Of a DNA stretch of 64,000 nt, positions 45,219 through 56,409 are shown piece after piece. Positions within the stretch are counted from its first letter, which is position 1, and the number at the start of each line of letters is the position of its first letter. The DNA is from Cristatella mucedo (lineage: Eukaryota; Bryozoa; Phylactolaemata; Cristatellidae). Position numbers and translations under genes: made by a program. The stretch lies in assembly GCA_009760855.2 (NCBI GenBank), contig WPIO01000003.1, positions 1,476,001 through 1,540,000 on the forward strand, in the 5' to 3' direction. The notes beneath the pieces were generated by a model that saw nothing but the letters and a program-made list of their open reading frames with translations, ran no database searches and had not been told where the DNA came from.

Positions 45219-46787
45219 AGCAGGCTTCTCAAGCTGGCTCTCAGCATTCGAGGACGGTATATTATCTCAGGCTGGTGATGTCGGCCATCTTTGGTTTGGG
45301 CTAATTCGCTGTCACTGGCCATGGGAGTATTCACATACCCGCGTGGGAATAAGAAGAAGTGCTTCTTCATGTCTCTGCTGGAACGAGGCTCCGTTCTTTG
45401 AGAGAAGACAATCCGGCACACGGTCGAGGCAGGAGGCACATCAAAGCCCGAAGCCTGTCTTGAGAGAAAATGCAGCCGAGGCAGCACCCAGATTTTGGAG
45501 GAAGCAAATTTGCTGACCCGAATAAGCAGCTAGCAGCTCCTGGTTACTGTTCATAGCAAGCTCTCGGCATTGTTGCACTAGTGTGCTCGTCTGTGAGAGG
45601 GCTTGTCTTTCTGCATGCACGTGCCTTCGAAGCGCCTCCGTGGGCCCCCACGAGCGTGCGTGCAAGCCTGCGTGCGTCTTATCTAGAGCACAGTCGGCGG
45701 CCTACTTTTCCTTGGCTGCTTCTGCTGCTGGACGCAAACACGCTCGGTCCCAGTTCGATTTGATGCAGCTGCTGCAGCAGGTAGGCCGTGATATCTCGCT
45801 CGCGGCTTTCGAGGGGGATGGAAATACGGGGCGGAAGTCCGTCTGCGGTGGCTATCTTATCTGCCCGAGCAAGCGCCACCAGATTTGCGGCAGCACATCC
45901 CAATGCCCGATGCATGGCTGCTATTCCGGCGGCTGATCGCGGTCCGGACTCGTCGAAGGGTGAGTTCGCGCCGTACTGTTCTAGCTACAGTGCACCGTGC
46001 TACAGCTGCATGAGCTGCAACCTTGGCAACCTGCGGTGCAAAAGAGAGCCAGAAAAAGAGGGAGAGAGAGAGAAAGAAAGAGGCAGAGAGACGGCGAGAG
46101 CCACCCCTTCGATAGCAGCAGCAGCCGCCGCTGCTGGAGGCTGCCAGACGCTGAGCTAGCACGTGCTTCGGCATCGCCTGTGAGCCGGCAGCTTTACAGT
46201 GTCGAGCGTTGACCCACTCGTTTTGCCTCTCCCTCGCTGGATAAGCTCTGGTCGGCCAGTCAGAGCGAGGCGGCAGCTCTTCCCAGCTGAGAAGAGAGTT
46301 TCGACAAGTCTCGCCGGGTCAGAAGGGCAGCTCGCGCTTCTTAGCCTGCAGCCTGCTCTGCGCCCTGCTCCTCGAAGACGGCACCATCTCTAGCCGACAT
46401 CTCATCGTAGTTCAGCGAGTGCTTGATAATCATAACACACGTCCATTCGTGCAGCGAATGCGCACCGGACGCATGATGTACCTCGTGCTATGCACTGCCT
46501 CTTGTGCAGCACAGTGGTGCTTTGTTGAGTCGGTGCGATTGCGTTGCTTGCCCTCTCTCCAGGCTCTGGCATACACTACTACCACCGCCGAACATGCAAG
46601 CAGTCGCGAAAGAGAATTGCGTTTTCCTCGCAAGGCAAATGTAGCGGCTTTCAAAAGCACTGGCTGGTCGGCGGCAAAGTGGCAATTCGTGTCCGAACGT
46701 TCGCGGGAGTGTTCGTTAGAGTAAACTGGGCGTTTGCACATCCTTGAGCAGGCTTCTCAAAAGCTGGCTCTCGGCATTCGAGGACGG
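45219..46787. repeat. GC-rich block bounded by a 40-bp direct repeat
   Basis: 45219-45257 and 46747-46787 share agcaggcttctcaa and agctggctctc.gcattcg and aggacgg, in direct orientation. The enclosed 1.5 kb is GC-rich with long open frames on the minus strand. It may be an unrecognised mobile element or a segmental duplication. Confidence 0.45.
45441..45975 (-). CDS. Unrecognised coding-like segments, minus strand
   Basis: Two adjacent frames look protein-like: 45975-45679 (LEQYGANSPFDE...ALGCAAANLVALARADKIAT...RDITAYLLQQLHQIELGP) and 45665-45441 (SWGPTEALRRHVHAERQAL...LAMNSNQELLAAYSG). They sit in different frames and could be joined by a frameshift or a 38-nt GT...AG gap near 45700-45663. 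The second is helix-rich. No family was recognised; they could be a decayed transposon gag or simply GC-rich chance frames. Confidence 0.22.
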
Positions 46788-46949
46788 ATGCACGAAGCAA
46801 GTGGCAGGCAGGCAGGCAGCAGCTGGCCAGTGGCCGCTGTTCGCTCTGCTCATCTCAAGCGCTGGCTCTGCTTGGCTTGGCTGAACATGTCGGCTAGCAT
46901 CCTTGACCTATCACGTCTCTGGAGAGAGAGGCACTCGGATTAGAGAGCT

Positions 46950-48634
46950 ACGTGGTAAGGCTGTGAGGCGATAGGCCAGCACATGTCAGATGGAGTGGCA
47001 TGTCATGCCCACAAATCGTTAGGATGTCTGTGGATAATGACTGCTGGATATAATGACTCATGCCACTAGTCCTGCTAGCTGATCGTGCTGGGAATATTCG
47101 GCTGCCCGGCGCCTTTTCTTGCCTCGGTCTCGCATGTGCTGGTGCTGCACGCGAGGACCGCCGTACCTCAGCCGTCAGGGGCATACGGGCGTAGCACTGT
47201 CGCTCTCACCCCAGTGCGCTCGAAGACAACTAATCGGAGTAGGCTCGTTGCCAGCCCCTTTGAGAATGGCTGCCACTGAGTACTGCCGTCCCCAATGTGC
47301 TTAGCAGGTACATAGCTGCACTCTAGTATTTTGCCTGCCATTTGCCTCCTGTCATTAACATTATCACTATCAGGTTCTCTTGCTTCTCTTGCAGCGAATT
47401 GTATAGGGCTATTTGTATGGAGATTTAATGCTTTTAGGCTGCTATGCCGTAGAAGTCTTACTGTGAGCAGTAGTAGTAGTAGTAGTAGCATTCGATTCCT
47501 GTCGATCGTACTATCAGTAATGTCTACATACACTAACCGTCCACCGGCCGATTAAGTGTACGATGAAGCCTGTTTAAATTGACATGAAAATGTCGGTAGA
47601 AATCTTCTGGCCAAGAAAATGCATTTCCAATATGTCTACCTGAATGACCTGAATCTGTAACTAACCAGATTCATATGAAGGTTCTTAAGTCAAGCTAAGC
47701 ATTGTAATGCTGGTGGAGCGGCTCTATGACATTCTGCACTGGGTAGCTGCCCATCACAATCCCATTATTCATTTTGCAGTAATCAACACAAATCTAGTTT
47801 CTTCTTAACTGGTGCCTGGATACCGAAGGGTTGACAACTTGGGCGCTGTTGCACTGGCACAGCCTACGGATTCAGCTTAATTTCCTTCCGGATTTCGTTA
47901 TCTACCCCTGTAATAAGATAGGCTCGTTAGTCCATCGTCACTGTCACTGACGTCACGTCTACATTGAGTTCCCTGTGACATATTGGTCCTTGTGTCTCTG
48001 GCATTGAGCCGAGCCGCATTCAATTCAGGCCGATTGCAGGCAAAGTGCTTTCGGTCCTGATCTAATGCACTTTAAACGAGCCGACCCCCGTAAGCTTAAA
48101 TTGCCTAGACCAGAGGCACTGTAAAGGTGGAAAATGGTACAGGATCAAAGACTCCGAAGGACTCTGTTCATAAGTAGCAGACCTACTAAACTGGACCTGA
48201 CCGTCGCACGAATAGGCCTTTTTTGGTGGCACCTGTATGATTTGAACCCGGTGGATGGATTTTGACTTACTATCGCCAGCGGCTCTTGTAGTTGAGTGCC
48301 TGCGATAGTTAATGCACATTTTTGGGTAAAATCTGGACAGAATAATTACCCCCAAGCCTGGAGAATGGAGCTTTTACTAATTAATTTCTCAATGATCAGT
48401 ACCTGAAACTTAATCTTGCTCCTGGTCCCTAACCCACCCTAATTTTACCATGGCTCTTAGTCGATCACTTTCATATAGATTCACTTTCATATTCAAGCAT
48501 TGCTTTCGCGTTAGTGCTCCATAAATAGTCAGCTTGCAAGTTTTTTCATAATTTTTATTTTAATAATAACAATTTTGATATTAATAGAGATAGTTTTCCC
48601 GACATCGCAGTGTGGATGTCACTGCAGGGTTTTA
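46950..48634. other. Unassigned; (TAG)n at 47469-47487
   Basis: One short trinucleotide repeat. No element or exon recognised. Confidence 0.4.
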
Positions 48635-48700
48635 ACCCAGCGGTAAGGTGCTCGCACAAGACTCAAGTCGGGGGGGGGGGGAGGGGCTCGAGTCCTGCAG
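48635..48700 (+). mobile_element. SINE2 head fragment, plus
   Basis: ttttaacccagcggtaaggtg, an expanded G-run at 48671 and ggctcgagtcctgcagcaa; it lacks the tail. Confidence 0.6.
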
Positions 48701-49800
48701 CAAGCAATTCACTATAATAATAGTAACACGACATTTCTATAGAGGGAAATAAACTTCTACCCAGGCACTTTACGGGTGCTTTACATGAAGCATGACAATA
48801 TGGTTAGTCATAGCATGCACAGTATCAGGATGCAGAAGCCCACAAATGGCAGTGCACGTGGACCCAACAAACGTTGTGAGGTACTAGCACGTTTTTAGCC
48901 TCAGTTAAAATGTCGTCAAGTCGGACGAAGGTTTCGTAACGTCATTCGAGAATGAGTTCAAGTCAACGGGAACATGCTAACTAAAGGCGCGGTTTGCACA
49001 GGATTTGAGATTTGCTTGGTTTGAGTAACAGCTAAACGACATGAATCCAAAGAGCCGCAGGTACGATGCCTGGCCTGATTGGGGAGTAATAATGATAATA
49101 ATAATGCACTTGATAGAGCGCCCTCAGAGAACCCAATCTCTCTCCAGGCGCTTTACTTCTGCTCTAAGATGTAGGCTGCAGCAAGAGAATGAAGGGACCT
49201 AAAAGTGAGTGACACAATTTTGCAGGCGATACGGTGCTTGATAGGGGGCCAGTGCAGGTTGACGAGAAGTGGTTTAACATGTCCGTCTTTAGTTGCTCCA
49301 TGTGATTCGTCATTTACATGCTTATGTGTGCTGACACTATGCATGCTACCACTAATCATATTTGCATGCTGACCTAGTGCATATCACCCCTAACCATGCT
49401 ATTCTTGTTGTTTATTGAGCATGCTACCACTTATCATTCGACCATGCTTCCTTTGCAACAAATGTGAAGTGCGTAGAAAGAGATTGAGTTTTCTGAGGGC
49501 ACTATATCAAATGCATTATTATTATTATTAATGTGGCAGCTGAGATCCTCACGACTGATGCAAGATTGTGCACCAACTGTAATCGCCTTATTGCATAGGC
49601 TGGAAGACCAGCAAATAGTGAGTTACAAAAGTAAAGACGATTGGTAGAACTTGGACGTGGTTTCCCTAGCTAATAGGCCAACGTTTTTGAGTGGTTACAT
49701 AGTTTAAAGTGGTTAGAATTAACTGTGCCGATGATTTGATCATCTAGTGTTGGGTCATTGTGAAACAGGTGACTTCGATTTCGTGCACGTGCTACGGTAG
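48701..49800 (-). mobile_element. LINE-A relic, minus, with two nested LINE-A ends
   Basis: The enclosing copy runs from a diverged tail (48705-48780) to the region upstream of the C-terminal domain (about 49800). It is interrupted by a minus 3' end at 49085-49170 and a plus 3' end at 49297-49533, each with its own ATT-type repeat. Confidence 0.75.
49297..49533 (+). mobile_element. LINE-A 3' end, plus, nested
   Basis: 3' UTR from gtgattcgtcatttacatgc to the tail (gtgcgtagaaagagattgag) and (ATT)n. Confidence 0.85.
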
Positions 49801-50180
49801 ATAAAAATGCAATTCATAGCACCAAAGCGGTGCACCAAGTGCGTTTTCCGGCAGCCATCTCGTTAGCCCACCCCCCAATCAAATATGGGGGCCTCTCTAA
49901 AAGTAAAGTCTCCCCTTTTTTGAAGCTGACGCTAAGTTTTTGCGTCGAAAGTGGGCCGCCTCGACAGAGCTCTTTAGAAGCTCTGCAAGTATACCACGCT
50001 GTTAGAGAGGCTCGGGCTGTGCGCCCGAAGTCGCCCCCTGCTCGGGAACCAAATTAGACCCGTTCGAAATGGTTGGTAGCCCTCATTTGGAGAGCCTGCA
50101 TATGCTCTCCAAAAGCTAGCTGCTCCAATCGCCTTTTTTGTCCAATATATAAAACTATTTAATATGCCAAGAATTCACAT
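49801..50180. other. Unassigned
   Basis: GC-balanced sequence with a short inverted motif (ggagagcctgcatatgctctcc near 50090). No family recognised. Confidence 0.35.
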
Positions 50181-50183
50181 GCA

Positions 50184-50290
<107 letters not shown>

Positions 50291-50301
50291 GTGTATGTAT
50301 A

Positions 50302-50943
50302 CAGTCGTCCCTCGCCACTCCATGCTTTGACTTTCGCGGCTTCACTCTATCTAGGTTTTTTCAAATATCTTCATTAAAAAGTTGATCGAGATGGTGAAAA
50401 TGATACAGCGAGCGCTCGGTTGTCCGAGTCAATGAAACACACTGCATCACAATTAAAATTGAAAATACTGTACGTACGGGCTGTTGGTCTATGCATTCGA
50501 GCACCCCCACAAATCCTTCAACGTCAGGTGCTGCCTAATTGAGAGCAGTAACCTTGCTCTTCTTTACCGTGCAGTACATCTCTTCATCATCATTGAAAAA
50601 AATTGCACTATTTTCATAAGTTAGTGGTTGTGAGTAAAAACTGCGTGTCTCTGTAATTAAATGTACACTAATAAAAATATGATATTTGTAACGTTTGATA
50701 CGTCTTATTATCCCTTTCTTTGTCTAATATATTGGGTAATACGGGTGTAATGGTGACTAGAATGGTGTTATTCATGTGCCGAGCGCTTTAATAATGTTAA
50801 AATCAAATCAGGGTCGTGAGCAGGTTTTCTACGCTCTAGTTACGAAAATATTAGATTTATAAGTAAAGAATCGTACTTTGCGGAAATTCACCTGTCGCGG
50901 CAGAGTCTGGAACCGATTAACCGCGATAAACGACGGGCGACTG
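50302..50943 (+). mobile_element. Tigger-type (pogo) MITE, internally deleted
   Basis: 642 bp with ends CAGTCGTCCCTCG and its imperfect complement cgacgggcgactg, flanked by TA on both sides as expected for pogo/Tc1-mariner. Its left end matches the right end of the element at 53336, and its right 450 bp match the inverted left end of that element, so it is a deletion derivative of the same family. Confidence 0.88.
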
Positions 50944-51236
50944 TATATGTTTAGTCGTCTCTGGCTAATCGCGGTTATTCAGTTCCAGTATCTACCAAGA
51001 TAAGGGAATTTCGGCGAAGTAGGGTTCTTTATTGATAAATTGAATATTTTTGTAGTTAAATAATGGAAAGCATATTCTTGACCCTCTAAACACTGGTTCT
51101 AACATTACGAGAGCCTTCTGGACATGAAATAACACTCCTTCGATCACCGTTACACTCGTATTATCCAGTATATTAGACAAAATAAGAAAAAATTGAATAG
51201 TATAGACGTTACAAATATCATATTATTGTACATTTG

Positions 51237-51267
<31 letters not shown>

Positions 51268-51637
51268 TATCCTTACACACAAACACTAACCCATGAAAAT
51301 AGTTCAACTCCATCGATGTTGAAGCGATGAAAAGGAAGAGATATACTGCATAGCAAAGAAGAACAAGATTACTGCTCCTTTGAAGGCACGACTTTAGTAG
51401 GAGAGCCTTCGGGCGGTGCAGTACCGTCAGCAGGTGCGTCGTCGTCTTCTTCCGCTGAATGAGTCCTAGGCATAGGCAGTGGGTGTTTGGGTGCACAGCT
51501 AAAGAACATCGCGATAGGCAGTTGCTGGCGCTGTCTTCTCATATGCGTGAGGATGTTTTTGAAATGTTCCATCTCTCCATTAAGTGCCACCCGGAACCGC
51601 AACGCACGAATCATTTGTGGGTCTCTTTCGCCGACCG

Positions 51638-51770
51638 CGGTTTGGTCCAGCGGATAAGGTGCTCGCCCCGACCAAGGTTTGGCCGAGGTCGTGGGTTCGA
51701 GCCGCGTGGCGCATGTGAAGCGCCTGAATGGAGATTAAGTTCTCTTGGGGCGCTATATAAATGAATTACA
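51638..51770 (+). mobile_element. SINE2 copy, plus, best preserved
   Basis: Head ggtttggtccagcggataag, box B GGTTCGAGCC near 51697, then gtgaagcgcctgaatggaga, ttaagttctcttggggcgct and atataaatgaatta. The tail aligns with the LINE-A 3' end. Confidence 0.9.
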
Positions 51771-51865
51771 CTTTTTCTTATATTCACCAATCATGTCCAG
51801 TACTTCATGAATAGTTCTCACGACTTGCAAGAGACGCTCAAGTCAAAGGCCAACTTCCTCCTCCT

Positions 51866-51882
51866 AACCCCCCCCCCCCCCC
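51866..51882 (+). repeat. Poly-C tract
   Basis: About 14 consecutive C within the Tigger pseudogene. Confidence 0.9.
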
Positions 51883-52519
51883 GCTCACCCAACCTCTGGC
51901 TGCTCTTCCTACTGCTCCTCGCTCGCAGACTTAGTTATCTCCACCAGATCCTCGCCAGTTAAAGCACCCGAATGCGACGAGGAAGGGCATTCTTTTCCAG
52001 AACTGTCCTGTTTGGTCCATATTGGAATTCCTTGTTTGGATATTTGTTTTATTTTATTTATTTATTTATTTTCCATATTTTTCCATATTGAACATCTGCT
52101 CTCGACGACACTCTCCCCCTCCTCAGGGATTTCATCTGGAACGCGTTGTTCACGTGGTCCCCTGCTGAAGACTGGTCATCAGAGGCAGCTTCTCCGCAGA
52201 GAACGACGACACTCTTCAGATGATGTACCTCTTCTATAACTTATCGAACCGACTCTCGCTCACTGCGAATTCATGAACGTTGTGGAAGAGGTTCCTGGTT
52301 AATACTCGTCCACCGTAAAGCGCCAATATAAAAGCCGCTTCGCTTTCTCCTGATGACAAGCGAGTCCAGTGGAACGTTTTTCTAGCTTTTTTCATCGCTG
52401 ATCCAAATTGCCAAGGCCGTTTTCAAGGGAGAAAACTCCGTTTTCACTATGAGCTTATTACGACTTGTCACCCGCTTGGCTTCCTTGTTGAAAGAGACAC
52501 TAGCCGTTGCACGCATGTT

Positions 52520-52682
52520 ATGGAAAATAAATAATTCCTTTGTATAGAACCATAAGTGAACTTAATCTCTATTCAGGCGCTTCGCATATGCCACGGGGCT
52601 TGAGCCCACGACCTCGGGCGCACGACCTCGGTCAGACCTGGATCGTGGCAAGCACCTTAACCACTGGGCCAAACCAGCGAAC
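52520..52682 (-). mobile_element. SINE2 copy, minus
   Basis: Tail aacttaatctctattcaggc, box B complement, a duplicated gacctcgg segment and the head caccttaaccactgggcc. Confidence 0.88.
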
Positions 52683-53335
52683 ATGTTCTTTTACGGATGG
52701 AACGAACGGTAGAGTCATTCGAGTTGTAATGGCAGGCAACCTCCACGGTTTTCTCGGCGTCTGTGGTCGTATCCAAGAGTTTCACCTTCTCCTGGATGGC
52801 AAGCATGTTCCTCTGGTCCTTTGTTTCATCGTCAGAAGGCTTAGAAGGAGTCGTCGCCGGGATTAGATAAAAAGTCCTCAGAAATCGCAAACAATTACAA
52901 GAGTAAAGATGCTTCAGATGCACAGCGATGCAGAAGCGTGTACGAGAGAAACGAACTTGCATGAGGCTGAGCCAGTCAGCGGCCTCCAGAGTAGCAGAAG
53001 AGGACAGGGTAGCAAATCAGCGAACAACACGCTCTGATTAACTTTGTTTAACCGCACATTGCTTGAAAAAGTTCTTGCCTACGCACATTTAGCGGTCGAG
53101 CGGTTGAATCTGGCGTCAAAAGCTTTTCGGAATGCTCGAACACATAGGCTCAAAGTTCATATGTATAGTAATTTTAATTCAACTGTAATACAGGGGCGTA
53201 AAATTTACTCAGACAACCGAGCGAGCGCTGTACGATTTACACTATCTCGATCAACTTTTTAATAAATATATATTTGAAAAAACCGCGATATAGTGAAGCC
53301 GTAAAAGTCTAAGCGCGAAGTTGCGAGGGACAACT

Positions 53336-53336
<1 letters not shown>

Positions 53337-53401
<65 letters not shown>

Positions 53402-53418
53402 GCACGCACGCGCGCACG

Positions 53419-53460
<42 letters not shown>
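53337..53460 (+). repeat. (AC)n-(TA)n compound microsatellite
   Basis: Begins at the TA flanking the Tigger 5' end; shorter AC/TA runs follow at 53516-53575. Confidence 0.97.
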
Positions 53461-53462
<2 letters not shown>

Positions 53463-53513
53463 CTTGTATGGAATATATGCCATATGCATAGACTGTACCA
53501 ATATATACCTACT

Positions 53514-53545
<32 letters not shown>

Positions 53546-53769
53546 GTATATATATACACATACGTATACATATATAATCGTACCAATACATACTCACATG
53601 TACATGTATTCAGGTAGCATATGCTCGTAAAAAGATCGCAGGCAATTGTTGCAGCACAATGTGCCCGCTGAACTTCCGTTAAGCCCAGCCTAGCAAGCAA
53701 GCCCGGCCTACTATCGGGCAAGGAAGGACTCCGTACCACGACCTGGGTAATCAAGTGCTCGAATCTTAC

Positions 53770-54410
53770 ATTATAATAATAATGATAATACATTTTTATA
53801 GCGCCTCCAGAGAATTTAATCTCTTTCTAGGCACTTCACATTTGCTGTAAAGGAAGCACGGTCGAATGGTTAGTGGTAGCATGCTCAATAAACAGCAAGA
53901 TTAACATCGTTAGGGGTGACATGCAGCACAGGGTCAGCATGCAAATGTGATTAGTGGCAGCATGTACAATGTCAGCACGCATAAGCACGTAAATTTCTAA
54001 TCGCAGGGACCCACTAAATGCTGCGATAAATAAATGCGTTTTTAGTTTCTTTTCAAATGTGTTCAAGTCAGGGGCTGTCGTGACGCCGTGAGTAGGAATT
54101 GAGTTCCTGGCTTTCAGAGTATGCGAATTATGTAATGTAATGTATCTCCGTCAGTAACTCCACAAAGTCATAAAGACCATGTGAGTGTTACGCAGGAGAG
54201 TTTTGTATAGCGCACTCACAGCCTAAGCGGCTTTCGGTACGCATTAAAGGCACGGTCTCCGAAGGATTTGAGGTTCGTACGAGGTATAGGTAAACGATTT
54301 GATTTCTAAAAACGCGAGGGTAGTACGATGCTTAGCCTGGCGAGGTAATGGATCTGATGGGAAGGCTGGAGCCAAAGAAGGAATGGACCTACCTTCAAGT
54401 CCTTTTCTGC
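53770..54410 (-). mobile_element. LINE-A relic, minus, split by LINE-B
   Basis: AAT-rich start, tail, 3' UTR, then the NLKSFGD-type block (ctccgaaggatttgaggttc) and the region up to about 54400. Confidence 0.85.
54130..54246 (-). mobile_element. LINE-B 3' end, minus, inserted in LINE-A
   Basis: Starts with tail repeats (atgtaatgtaatgtatctcc) and ends at cggtacgcatta. The flanks gcgaatta and gcattaa suggest a short target duplication. LINE-B was therefore active after this LINE-A copy. Confidence 0.8.
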
Positions 54411-54549
54411 TTTTGACCATGTCAGCTGTGACCACACGAACCACACGACCACACGAAGCTCCAGGCCCCAGCATCTTTGTCAATCTCTTGCTGAATTTTT
54501 AGAATTTGTCGCATGCGACGTTTCTGTTAAGCTTCGGCCCTGCGTGTGG

Positions 54550-55015
54550 CCCTGACCAATTTCAGGCGCAGTGCGACTTCGATCGCGCACACTCTGGCGG
54601 CTTTCCAACTGAGCCGACTGAGCCGAAGGTCCAAGCGGAAGCTGGGAAGCGCGGCGGGGAAGCGTCAGTCGTCACTTCGAGTGACTGGAATTGATTGGGG
54701 GGTCAAAGTGCAAAGAGTGCGGGCTGCTGGAATGCAATTGCCGCCCTTTGAACGGTCCTCTTGAAGTTCCTAGTCCTCTGAAGTTCTAGCACATCAATGT
54801 TTAGTTTAAACTATGAGAGGTACTTCGTGCAGCTACGAAGGAAAATTAGAAAATTGTCTCGCCTTTTCTGAGACTCATCATTCATTGCTGTACCGTCGCA
54901 GTCGCGTTACGACTATAAACTTCGAACCAGGGACGTAATGTAGACGTGACGGTGGCGACTGTGTCGTCGGACGGGCAAAGTGACCAACTTAACTAACTTA
55001 ACTTGTTATTGGGGT
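54550..55015 (+). repeat. Repeat family X, copy 2
   Basis: Ordered similarity to 42990-43390, ending in the repetitive cttaactaacttaacttg. The upstream part is more GC-rich with a short Arg-rich open frame. Confidence 0.55.
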
Positions 55016-55092
55016 CAACATATATACATTCAGGTAGAGACACAAAAGAAACCGTAAGCCCGGCGAAATGGCATCAATGTTTTCCGTGTAGA

Positions 55093-55524
55093 TTAAGCCA
55101 GTCTTTCCAGCACCCACTTCCGCCTTCTTCGCTAATGCAGCCGCTCCGGCATCCTTGTACACCCTCACGAGTTCGAAAATCGAGCAGAGAATATGGCGTC
55201 AAAAACCTGCCTTCCTACGGGCATACGATACCTATCAATAAGGGCTACCTGGGCCATTCCGATGTCTTCAAGGTGGACACTATATGAAAATAGATAACCC
55301 GAACCCTTTTTAAATTCTAAACCGTTAAGTCGACCTAAGTGTAGCCTAAACAATTGTACAAAGGACCATACATTTCCTTTTATGGGCACTTATACCAAAC
55401 GGAGCAGACAAAACCAGTAGGAACAGTTGCACTAAACGAATACAAACAATTGTTGAATGAGAAAGAGGATTCCTACGAGCTCATCGATGTTTATTTTGAT
55501 CTTGTAAAGTTATACCGCACCTGA
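55093..55524 (+). other. Coding-like segments, unrecognised
   Basis: After a good acceptor (ttttccgtgtag) 55093-55287 is open and includes SREYGVKNLPSYGHTIPIN and GYLGHSDVFKV. A second frame at 55342-55524 reads KQLYKGPYISFYGHLYQ...VGTVALNEYKQLL...SYELIDVYFDLVK before a stop. Both have protein-like composition but no family was recognised. They may be exons of a host gene or a decayed copy. Confidence 0.25.
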
Positions 55525-56405
55525 AGCGATTTTTTCGTACCCCAAATTACATGCATTTTGACGTGGTTGTGCAGGGGTTTAGTGACGCAGACGATCGCAC
55601 ATTAAGCATGCGATAACCATTAATTTAAGAAACTATTACTCCACACCACAGCGCATGGATTCTCGCTCACTATCAATAATAATAATAATAATAATAATGC
55701 ACTTGATAAAGCGCCATCAGAGAACTCAATCTATTTCTAGGCGCTTTACATCAATTGTGTAAAGGCTAAAAAATTACACGCACAAGTTGCATTGGAGAAC
55801 AACTTCGCTTAACAATAGTTAACTTAATTTAACAATATCTAGTAAAGAACATCTGAATTGACAATTTGTGACTTCACGAATGGATAGAGCTAGGAAACTC
55901 AGATTTTTTCCAGAAACGCTGTAAATCAAGAATTAGAGACTGTCACTGAAATGGGTGATAATCTAGATCAGTCATCCTTGAATCTGCAGGCAGGACAAGG
56001 GGTCTATTGTCATACATGTCTATTGTCCAAGTTGCTAACTAGGTCAAAAAGGCGGTGACGAAGATCAGATAAGATACCACAAATAGAGTCATGGATTTCA
56101 ATTCCGGCATGCATGGTTTACCCAACAGATGTGTGGAGGGTCTTAAAAGTCCTGATTGCAATCGAAGTTTTTGATGCTCAATATAACCAAAAAATTTGTT
56201 TTTCTTGCGAGATTTTACTTTCTCCGTTTTGTACATTGTAATCATAATAACAATATTACTAGTAGGTCACTTGCCTCGAAGCCAAATAGAAAGAAATCTA
56301 CATCCAGGTGCTTTATAGCCCGGAGTAAACAAATCAGTACACAAGGCTCTTTGATATGCAATGTATCAAGCATGCAAGAGCAAACAAGTATCTCCTTAGG
56401 CCAGC
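55525..56405. other. Unassigned, with a LINE-A 3' tail at 55674-55755 (minus)
   Basis: The tail has (AAT)8 and agagaactcaatctatttct. Nothing else recognised. Confidence 0.5.
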
Positions 56406-56409
56406 ACGC

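Larger units (their letters stand above)
51369..52962 (-). pseudogene. Tigger/CENP-B-like transposase remnant
   Basis: The N-terminal HTH segment reads AIQEKVKLLD...VVEVACHYN-type sequence and STVRSIRKR (52840-52700). After a SINE2 insertion, KTEFSPLKTALAIWISDEK (near 52440) and VLCGEAASDDQ (near 52190) match the CENP-B box-binding and pre-catalytic regions of Tigger/TIGD proteins. The C-terminal tail (51614-51369) is acidic and proline-rich. Stops, frameshifts and the two SINEs abolish function. Confidence 0.8.
50952..53336 (-). mobile_element. Near-complete Tigger-type (pogo) DNA transposon
   Basis: About 2.4 kb. The right terminus (gcgagggacaactg, then TA) is the transposon 5' end and the left terminus (tagtcgtctctgg) the 3' end. 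It contains a decayed transposase and two SINE2 insertions (51638-51770 plus, 52520-52682 minus). An (AC)n run at 51241-51266 lies in the 3' region. Confidence 0.88.

Noticed and set aside
45143-45487. Retroelement RT motif (PRGYVNTPM)
   Set aside because: A short resemblance to pol sequences with no supporting motifs before or after it in the same frame.
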